Below are positions 55,000-64,000 of a stretch of 64,000 nt of DNA, piece after piece. Position numbers and translations under genes: made by a program. The stretch lies in assembly GCF_030247185.1 (NCBI RefSeq), contig NC_080571.1, positions 10,856,631 through 10,920,630 on the forward strand, written 5' to 3'. The notes beneath the pieces are model-generated. The model had not been told where the DNA came from. It did no database searches and saw nothing but the letters and a program-made list of their open reading frames with translations. Origin of the DNA: Malaya genurostris (Eukaryota > Arthropoda > Insecta > Diptera > Culicidae). Position 1 is the first letter of the stretch; every line of letters begins with the position of its first letter.

Positions 55000-56306
55000 C
55001 AGGGGCGGTAAGTTCCATGAAATATTGGGAAGGCACAAAAAATTATTACTACAGATCATTGAACTTTGCAATATATAAAGCATTTTATAAAGGAAACGGA
55101 GAGGTTAGAGCAAATAAAACGCAACCAAGTAAAAATCACGAACTTTTTCCCTACTATTCCAGCAATAATCAATATTCGAAAGTGGTAAGGTATAGCACAT
55201 TTCACATTGTAGTACACTAAGGTCACTTTTTACACGGTTTCTTTTCGCACGGTTTTTTATACACGGCTTTTTTACACGGATTCCGGAATTAACACGGTTT
55301 TTATTTACGCGGTTTTCGCCATTAACACGGTTTCTGATGAGAGTTTAAGAAGCACTGTCATTTGATTTTTGAAAAAAATTTTTGAGATATTCACGAGATC
55401 ATTGACTGTCGTTCCATAAAATGATTAATCAACCTTCAAATCTTCAATCCCTGTCGTAAATTACACAACGTCTCTTCCATTCAGTTGTGGTGTATGATGT
55501 CAGCATCGTCATTGATATCATCGAGAATTTCGTAGCGTTGAAGAACTAGTCGAATTTGCTAATCTCTTCAACTCTTCATCATATCGAGCAGTACAGTATT
55601 TTGAACATGACTATTAAGATTCGGAATTGAAAAGAACTTATTCTCAAGCTATATTTGCAGTGAAAGTGATTATGGGTGGTATTATCAGCACTTCTTTAGT
55701 CGAACGTTCTAAATTGTACGTATTATCGTTCTTTCGAAAACCGAATTAATTAAACAGAAAGCATTAGCCATTTAGATTAATTTGCTTATCGTACAACATG
55801 TTTCCTGAGTGTTCTAATTTCAATTTGTCATCCAATGTGTTTTATCAAGTATGACTAGACCCTTATCGTAACCTCAGGCTGGTTTTATAGATTTCCGTTT
55901 TTATTGTGAAAAAACAGTTACATTTTATCAAAAACAAAACAAACAAATAATTAAATCTACGGGTTTTGGAATTATTTCGTCAAATTTTCCACGCGGTTTT
56001 TTGCACGGTTTCCGCAATCAACACGGTTTTATTTTACACGGATTGTTTTAACACGGTACGTAACCCCCGTGTAAAAAGAGACCTTAGTGTAGATCAGTTA
56101 TAAAATTTTAATAATTTAGTTAAGAAATATGAAGGATTACGATGACCAACTACGGGGATAACAGAAAAAATGTTATATCATAAGATATCTCTAGCAAATT
56201 TTACAATATTTATTCCAGTTGTCAAAATATTGGGGGGGCATGGTCACTTCAATAAATCTTTTGGGGAGGCAAAAAGTGCCTTGCCCCCCCATAGTTGCCG
56301 CGCCTG
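55000..56306. mobile_element. hAT-type element with nested insertion
   Basis: The element starts CAGGGGCGGTAAGT (55000) and ends, read inward, CAGGCGCGGCAACTATGGGG (56306). An exact 8-bp duplication GTGTTGTC flanks it (54992-54999 and 56307-56314). Removing the Tigger-like insertion at 55215-56089 leaves a miniature element of about 430 bp. No transposase. Confidence 0.88.
55215..56089. mobile_element. Tigger/pogo-like non-autonomous element
   Basis: The ends CACTAAGGTC.CTTTTTACACGG (left) and the complementary CCGTGTAAAAAG.GACCTTAGTG (right) are inverted and flanked by TA (55213-55214, 56090-56091). Subterminal clusters of 'ACACGGTTTT' and 'ACGCGGTTTT' stand at both ends in inverted arrangement (55230-55335 and 55990-56057), as expected for transposase-binding arrays in Tigger-type elements. 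It is nested in the hAT element. No transposase frame survives. Confidence 0.82.
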
Positions 56307-56812
56307 GTGTTGTCCACATACGCCATAAGAAAACACACCTAATGCAGAACTTTTCTCCATTACCCAACAAAAAGACGATCTGAAATTATGACGGATAATG
56401 AAATCCAAAAACTGGCGTCATAAGTTTTCAGAGACAGTTATAAATCCGTCTGTAACCTTCTCCAATGAGAGGAAATCGCTCTGTCAACTGAACTACTGTG
56501 GATGTTATGATACACAACTCAGAAGACTTCCGGCTAGAAAAGAACTTGGTATTTGATCTAACTGTGCACGGTCGGTTAAAGGTCGTCAAATGGTGAGATA
56601 ACTAAGTCCTCACAAGTCCCTATCTCATGCCTCCCCGAGCGTCTATGATGACATTTGATCAATAGAACGGCGTCGACTGGGTGCTATCGCCTTCTGCGTT
56701 AGTAGCAGAATGAGAGGGTGCGAAATGGCTTGTAGGTTGAAGCCCATCCTAAAGTGCAGTGTTTATCATAGTATATTACAACATATAATTCTGTTGTTTA
56801 TTACATCATGTA

Positions 56813-56836
56813 TTATTATTATTATTATTATTATTA

Positions 56837-56878
<42 letters not shown>

Positions 56879-56879
56879 G
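56813..56879. repeat. (TTA)n microsatellite
   Basis: About 20 ATT/TTA triplets with one TTG interruption. The duplicate at 63432-63508 is two triplets longer, the only length difference noticed between the duplicated blocks. Confidence 0.95.
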
Positions 56880-56979
56880 AAGAGCGTAACTTACACTGCG
56901 ACATTAACTGTTATATTGTATCATAGCATATAATTTCACATATTATCGGCTTACACTATTTTATGTTATTATATACTAT

Positions 56980-57145
56980 GTTGTATGGTATTATACTGCA
57001 TTGCATTATATCATATTATATGGTATTATATTATAATATATTATATTATATTGTATTCTATTTTATTATGTTATATTGTATTGCATTATGTTGTATTATG
57101 TTATATTATATTATATTATATTATATTATATTATATTATATTATA
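56980..57145. repeat. (TATAT/TTATA)n AT-rich repeat
   Basis: Imperfect 5-bp 'ttata' units, broken by 'tgcattg' and 'gtattct'. Its open frame (Y, I, L only) is a composition effect. Confidence 0.8.
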
Positions 57146-57611
57146 GGGTTTATTATGAGTAGTACTACGTACCTCTGCGCAAAATATAAATTTGTTTTCC
57201 TTATAAGTTATCATTTTTAATGTAAATTTTAACTAAAGATCAAGGTCATCACAAGGTGAGCTTGGTCCTCACTGGTTCCTGTTGTGTTTTATTCATTCTA
57301 TTATTTATTATATAATTCATTGTACTATATTATGTTGTTCATTATTATATTTATTGTTAGTATTATTAATTTGTCATCAATAATAATAACATATATTATT
57401 TTTATAGATGTGGATATTATTATTCTTATTAGAAGAGAAATATTCTACTTCCTGCAGTACTGCGAAGATAGAAGAGCATAACTGACACTCTACAGTAACT
57501 GTTATTTTATATATTGATTTATAATATATTATATTGTATGACATTGTATTATATTATATTAAATTAAAATATATTTTACTATATTATGTTATATTATATT
57601 ATTTTGTAGTA

Positions 57612-57931
<320 letters not shown>

Positions 57932-58832
57932 TTATCATTATCAGCTACATTTTCATTTCCATACTAAACATTTCACTTTACACATATATTATTAAATTGT
58001 ATCATATTATATTACGTCATATTTAGTGGTATTATATTATATTACATTGTACTATATTATACTATATTATGGTACAATGTTTGGTATTGTTTTATATAGT
58101 ATTGTAATGCATTTTTTAATACACAATTATAAGTGTATTATATTGCATTGTGATGTATTACATTTTTATATTTTATGCATAATAATATTTTATTATATTC
58201 AGTGTCGTATAGTGACCAAACTATATTATAATATATTATGGTATATTTTACTATATTATGTCACATAACATTATGATACTATTATATTCATCATAAAATA
58301 TTATAGTAGACTATAATACACTGTACCATACGATTTTGCACCGTTTTATACTATATTGTGTTTTATTGTATTATACTGCCGGAAATTATATTAAAGTGTA
58401 TTATGTTACATTATATAATACTATGCTCAAGTACATTGTAAGGGAAGAGGGATGGGAGTGCATCAGGGTATCTTACAAGTGAATGACTGGATGAAGGAGT
58501 GAAATGTCAACCCGATTCACAGGGGAAAGCTGTGTGTTTTCCCCAGAAGGTCTGAAATGAGTAAGACGCACCCTTCTAACAAACAAACCATCAGGCAGGT
58601 TTAAGCTGGTACAGCGAATTCTTTTATTATATGGCCGGATGTTATTGCTGGAAGGCGCCGGGTCCTCAAAGTCCATTTTGGCCTTCTTAACAGCAGTAAT
58701 ATGAAAGTTATCTGATAATCAAATTCGGATCTACTGTAAGTCTACCTGCATCCACTGGTAATGCCTTGAACTGATGGTGGCTTCACACATACATACATAC
58801 ATACATACATACAACTGTGCACGGTCGGTTAA

Positions 58833-59321
58833 GTTCAAAATTTAGTTGATCTCCTGTGATCCAATTTCGCACTCAAAAACTTCATTCCTCTAGTAGTCGA
58901 TCTCACTTTATTTCTCCGGTTGAGCAATGATATGTGAGATTCTGTTGTTCTTTTGCTCACCCAATGTTTGAACGATAGGGTCTTGAATAAATAATTAATT
59001 TCTACCGCGTTGGGATCAGGAAGCAAATTATTTTTTGTATCATTTATATCTATTTTATATTTAAATCTCAAGTTAACTGCAAAAATGTTGATTGTCGCAG
59101 AATTTTAATAATGTTTTCCACTTGGTGGGCAGTAGAACGAATAGCATATTTAAAATTGCCATACGACCAAAAAAGTTTGGGAACCACTGGTCTACATTGT
59201 TTGAAATCAATAAAAATATCGGTGTTTTTGAAACGAACTGCTCCATTAAAACCATTTGCGTATTTGTCAAATGTGTTTCGAAAATATGCAAAAGTTTTCA
59301 AAGAATAATACTTTTCTTGTA
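58833..59321. other. Intergenic, no gene seen
   Basis: Short overlapping frames on both strands between 59068 and 59322 show no domain. 'gggaaccactggtctaca' at 59179-59196 is a complement of wording at 52321-52345, implying an old shared repeat. Confidence 0.3.
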
Positions 59322-59677
59322 ATTAGGTTTTGCACGATGACGACACAAATGAACTGATGAATGAATGAAGTTCATCTTTGACAGTTGCCGTGTACTTGTT
59401 TTGTTTTGCAACTGCAAGTTAAAATTGAAAAAAATGACGAAAAAGTGCCTGTTAAAAACGTATTTCACAGTGAAAATAACTAAAAAGATTGCCCTGCATG
59501 TGTTTCCAGCATCAAGGAGCGATATATGTATGCATCTGTTGAGTGTGAGCAATTTTTACATTCGAACGATGAACTTCTGATGAACTTTTAAACTGTAAAC
59601 AAGTACACGTCGACTGTCAAAAAAAGTTCATTCTGTTCATTATTGTAAGGTTATGTCATGTTCGTGCAAAACCTAAT
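59322..59677. mobile_element. MITE with ATTAGGTTTTGCACG ends
   Basis: The left end ATTAGGTTTTGCACGA (59322) and the right end CGTGCAAAACCTAAT (ending 59677) are inverted, and inner blocks pair too: 'gaatgaagttcat...gacagttgccgtgtacttgtt' against 'aacaagtacacgtcgactgtc...agttcattc'. An unambiguous target duplication was not found. No coding capacity. Confidence 0.65.
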
Positions 59678-61135
59678 ACTCATGTGAAGTATAGATAGCA
59701 CAGAATGAACTCATGAACTCTTAGTCCACATTTGTATCACGTAATATCTACGTAACTTTTTTCGTAGATTCTATAGAATACTTTTGTGAAATTTATACAA
59801 AGTTCATTTAAATTGTGCTGTAAAATTTATTTTATCTGAACTTACTTTTTACCAGAATTTTACTTAATAGTCACATTATTTTAATGTTCTAAATTGAATC
59901 TTAATAATATATATTGGTACTAAAAACTAATAGATTACATAGTCTGTTGGACATAACATTGCGATAAATTTTGTTCCCACGCAGATATTCTGAAATTTTT
60001 TTTAATTCGTTTCTGTTGAATCACTGGTGAAAAATATCAAAAATACAGAATGCCTTGTTCTAAATCCTTTCTCCGAAGCAGCTAAACTGAAGCAAACATT
60101 GTTCCCTTTAAGGAATGCATTCAGCTGGAACTAGTAGTTCAAGATGTGATTGATGTGCTGGAACACAATCTAGAGGTTTTGCCTATTGAACTCCGCTGTA
60201 GAAAAAAACAAAATTGAACTGTGTCAGTTTCGTATTTTTGGAGTAGTTTTTGTGTTCCAGTTTCGTATTTTATTTACCCTAAAATCACTGTGATAAATAC
60301 CTTAGAAGGATCAAAAGGGATTTGGCCTATGTTGTTTGCTCTAGGTTTTTCAACTGACCCCATATTGCGAGCACAAAATGAACATGACAAAATGAATTCA
60401 AATAAGTGCGTGACACATAGAATATATGAGCAATAATTCTGACATATGGTTCATTTCATGTTCAATCATGATCCGCTGGTTGTTAAGAAGATCATGTAAA
60501 CTCCGATGACAAAGCCATTTTTGGAATCTACGTGTTTTTTCACATAAGGTTAACGTGTGGATTTTTTTGAGTGATTAACCGTCATCTAGGATTTTGAAAC
60601 AACCTGAATTATAGTTTTAAGACACATTCATCAAACCCGTTCCAAAAATACCCATTGTTTGTAAAGATTTCCAAGGAATATGTATAAAAAAGGAAGCCGC
60701 CATAGTGGATTTAGAAACGACCTTAAACATATTTTTCTGGCATTTAATCATCAAATCGGTTCCAAAAATACCCACATTGCAGCAGATTGTAGTGTATTCC
60801 ATCTCATCCGTGACATGTTTATGAAAAGTCGTGAAAATTGCGGTTTTGTCGATTTAGTTAATGCAGTAGCTGCTAGGTTACTACGACCCCAACTGTCGTC
60901 AACAGTAACAGCTACAACCGAAGCGGTTAGAGAAGAAAATTTTTTCATAAGTACAAATCTAACCACCGATCAGAACAGTTCAGAAATAATTGTTACTTTC
61001 AATTGTTTCCCTCCGGTCTTGCACTCTGTAACATACAAGAGTAGGGTTGTTAGTGTGTCCCGGAAATAAAAGATGATTATTCAAGAGCTATAGGAATTGA
61101 TTTTCAAAAATAAACACAAAAAATTGAAAAAATTG
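59678..61135. other. Intergenic with a short local duplication, no gene seen
   Basis: 'cattcatcaaacccgttccaaaaatacccat' (60626) and 'catttaatcatcaaatcggttccaaaaataccca' (60739) are related phrases about 115 bp apart. A 129-codon frame (60680-61069, +) overlaps this repeat and has no recognised domain. Confidence 0.35.
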
Positions 61136-61622
61136 TCTATGAAAATGTATGTGAATGCTCCACACAAGGGTTTTGAAATATTGCAACCTAGTATGAGAAA
61201 CATCAAGATGAACCATCGATTCGATTTTCTGCGATAATTGTCAACTTGCGATTCTCTCTTGGCAAATTCCACACAGCAACGATCATTATCAGACTGTATA
61301 TTTTTTCATGGGCCGTGAAATACTCAGAGTATGAAGTGGAGCGAAGAAATGTAGAAAAATTCTCTCGCGGTTCATGTATTGAGAGACTCGAGTTCTTATA
61401 GCGTCTTCTACCGGATTGAAAATGTTGTATACAATATAGATAGCAATATAGCAGCTTCTGTCAAATTTTCGGCAATCATCAACACTGAGTGTGACCTCAA
61501 ATAAACTGTTTGATTTCAAATGTTTTCATTTTTGTCTCTCACACAAGAAGTAAAACTTGAACTAGAAATGACTCGAAAAGTTACTTTTGAGCGAGCTTTT
61601 GAAAAAAAATCATAGTGTTGTC

Positions 61623-62929
61623 CAGGGGCGGTAAGTTCCATGAAATATTGGGAAGGCACAAAAAATTATTACTACAGATCATTGAACTTTGCAATATATA
61701 AAGCATTTTATAAAGGAAACGGAGAGGTTAGAGCAAATAAAACGCAACCAAGTAAAAATCACGAACTTTTTCCCTACTATTCCAGCAATAATCAATATTC
61801 GAAAGTGGTAAGGTATAGCACATTTCACATTGTAGTACACTAAGGTCACTTTTTACACGGTTTCTTTTCGCACGGTTTTTTATACACGGCTTTTTTACAC
61901 GGATTCCGGAATTAACACGGTTTTTATTTACGCGGTTTTCGCCATTAACACGGTTTCTGATGAGAGTTTAAGAAGCACTGTCATTTGATTTTTGAAAAAA
62001 ATTTTTGAGATATTCACGAGATCATTGACTGTCGTTCCATAAAATGATTAATCAACCTTCAAATCTTCAATCCCTGTCGTAAATTACACAACGTCTCTTC
62101 CATTCAGTTGTGGTGTATGATGTCAGCATCGTCATTGATATCATCGAGAATTTCGTAGCGTTGAAGAACTAGTCGAATTTGCTAATCTCTTCAACTCTTC
62201 ATCATATCGAGCAGTACAGTATTTTGAACATGACTATTAAGATTCGGAATTGAAAAGAACTTATTCTCAAGCTATATTTGCAGTGAAAGTGATTATGGGT
62301 GGTATTATCAGCACTTCTTTAGTCGAACGTTCTAAATTGTACGTATTATCGTTCTTTCGAAAACCGAATTAATTAAACAGAAAGCATTAGCCATTTAGAT
62401 TAATTTGCTTATCGTACAACATGTTTCCTGAGTGTTCTAATTTCAATTTGTCATCCAATGTGTTTTATCAAGTATGACTAGACCCTTATCGTAACCTCAG
62501 GCTGGTTTTATAGATTTCCGTTTTTATTGTGAAAAAACAGTTACATTTTATCAAAAACAAAACAAACAAATAATTAAATCTACGGGTTTTGGAATTATTT
62601 CGTCAAATTTTCCACGCGGTTTTTTGCACGGTTTCCGCAATCAACACGGTTTTATTTTACACGGATTGTTTTAACACGGTACGTAACCCCCGTGTAAAAA
62701 GAGACCTTAGTGTAGATCAGTTATAAAATTTTAATAATTTAGTTAAGAAATATGAAGGATTACGATGACCAACTACGGGGATAACAGAAAAAATGTTATA
62801 TCATAAGATATCTCTAGCAAATTTTACAATATTTATTCCAGTTGTCAAAATATTGGGGGGGCATGGTCACTTCAATAAATCTTTTGGGGAGGCAAAAAGT
62901 GCCTTGCCCCCCCATAGTTGCCGCGCCTG
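61623..62929. mobile_element. hAT-type element with nested insertion (duplicate)
   Basis: Duplicate of 55000-56306 with the same CAGGGGCGG start, CCGCGCCTG end and GTGTTGTC flanks (61615-61622, 62930-62937). The shared nested insertion shows both transpositions came before the duplication. Confidence 0.88.
61838..62712. mobile_element. Tigger/pogo-like element (duplicate)
   Basis: Duplicate of 55215-56089, with the same CACTAAGGTC ends and TA flanks. Confidence 0.82.
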
Positions 62930-63202
62930 GTGTTGTCCACATACGCCATAAGAAAACACACCTAATGCAGAACTTTTCTCCATTACCCAACAAAAAGACG
63001 ATCTGAAATTATGACGGATAATGAAATCCAAAAACTGGCGTCATAAGTTTTCAGAGACAGTTATAAATCCGTCTGTAACCTTCTCCAATGAGAGGAAATC
63101 GCTCTGTCAACTGAACTACTGTGGATGTTATGATACACAACTCAGAAGACTTCCGGCTAGAAAAGAACTTGGTATTTGATCTAACTGTGCACGGTCGGTT
63201 AA

Positions 63203-63432
63203 AGGTCGTCAAATGGTGAGATAACTAAGTCCTCACAAGTCCCTATCTCATGCCTCCCCGAGCGTCTATGATGACATTTGATCAATAGAACGGCGTCGAC
63301 TGGGTGCTATCGCCTTCTGCGTTAGTAGCAGAATGAGAGGGTGCGAAATGGCTTGTAGGTTGAAGCCCATCCTAAAGTGCAGTGTTTATCATAGTATATT
63401 ACAACATATAATTCTGTTGTTTATTACATCAT

Positions 63433-63507
<75 letters not shown>

Positions 63508-64000
63508 GAAGAGCGTAACTTACACTGCGACATTAACTGTTATATTGTATCATAGCATATAATTTCACATATTATCGGCTTACACTATTTTATGTTATTA
63601 TATACTATGTTGTATGGTATTATACTGCATTGCATTATATCATATTATATGGTATTATATTATAATATATTATATTATATTGTATTCTATTTTATTATGT
63701 TATATTGTATTGCATTATGTTGTATTATGTTATATTATATTATATTATATTATATTATATTATATTATATTATAGGGTTTATTATGAGTAGTACTACGTA
63801 CCTCTGCGCAAAATATAAATTTGTTTTCCTTATAAGTTATCATTTTTAATGTAAATTTTAACTAAAGATCAAGGTCATCACAAGGTGAGCTTGGTCCTCA
63901 CTGGTTCCTGTTGTGTTTTATTCATTCTATTATTTATTATATAATTCATTGTACTATATTATGTTGTTCATTATTATATTTATTGTTAGTATTATTAATT
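63203..64000 (+). mobile_element. TTA-rich retroposon, 5' part (duplicate)
   Basis: Duplicate of the first ~800 bp of 56580-58812, preceded by the same 20-bp target sequence (63183-63202). It includes the (TTA)n tract at 63432-63508 and continues beyond the window. Confidence 0.8.

Larger units (their letters stand above)
54513..57379. repeat. Large direct duplication, copy 1 (visible part)
   Basis: This matches 61136-64000 almost base for base, with an offset of 6623 bp that becomes 6629 bp after the TTA microsatellite at 56815. Similarity begins at 'tgtctatgaaaatg'. If the duplication is tandem, the unit is 54513-61135 and the second copy continues past the window. Confidence 0.9.
61136..64000. 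repeat. Large direct duplication, copy 2 (runs off the window)
   Basis: This is a near-identical copy of 54513-57379. It starts inside the hAT-like element of copy 1, so only the right part of that element (61136-61487) is present. It then repeats the nested hAT/Tigger pair and the 5' part of the TTA-rich retroposon. Confidence 0.92.

Overview
The window looks like a repeat-rich insect genome, most likely a mosquito. The inference rests on AT-rich DNA packed with mariner and ITm (DD37E) transposons, a tRNA-derived SINE of Feilai-like layout, jockey-type reverse transcriptase relics, and long families carrying 'tcatataccaatcga ... gagctgagcaaatgtc ... gtgtgtgt'. The species assignment is inference.

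Only one convincing protein-coding gene is present, at 15086-18974 (+). It has three exons and two short introns (55 and 60 bp), and encodes a secreted protein of 1257 residues with 18 tandem chitin-binding type 2 (peritrophin-A / CBM14) domains. A TATA box and an arthropod initiator lie directly upstream, with two GATA-type sites close by. This fits a peritrophic-matrix or cuticle structural protein.

Everything else is mobile or repetitive. 1-5000: RT relic split by an ITm element, then a long composite repeat (R+S). 5000-6450: apparently unique, no gene. 6460-11100: a TA-flanked inverted-repeat element, an ITm relic, and two tandem copies of repeat S; the second copy carries a 387-bp perfect fold-back insertion with the architecture of Penelope-like element terminal repeats. 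13900-14564 and 19955-23005: mariner copies of two subfamilies and an ITm fragment. 24170-26200: mariner relic, a complete hammerhead ribozyme, an inverted repeat with a tRNA-like core, and a 15-bp minisatellite. 29290-32320: a 3-kb 17-bp minisatellite. 34440-36660: RT relic and two further satellites. 38485-45500: mariner relics, R and S copies, hAT miniature elements, a second hammerhead inside an inverted-arm element, and a SINE. 47300-48860: two elements with 8-bp target duplications. 52480-54000: degenerate repeat. 54172-58832: hAT elements, one nesting a Tigger-like element, then a retroposon loaded with TTA repeats. From 61136 to the end the sequence repeats 54513 onward almost exactly (offset 6623-6629 bp).

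The most interesting biology is a set of self-cleaving RNA motifs. A structurally complete type III hammerhead lies at 25213-25309, a second with an intact core at 44650-44752 (-), partial or decayed relatives at 4727-4753, 44800-44821 and 51670-51696, and a minimal hammerhead-like motif occurs in both arms of the Penelope-like fold-back at 10390-10776. Transposase and RT genes are all visibly broken, so the mobile elements here appear to be non-autonomous or dead copies.
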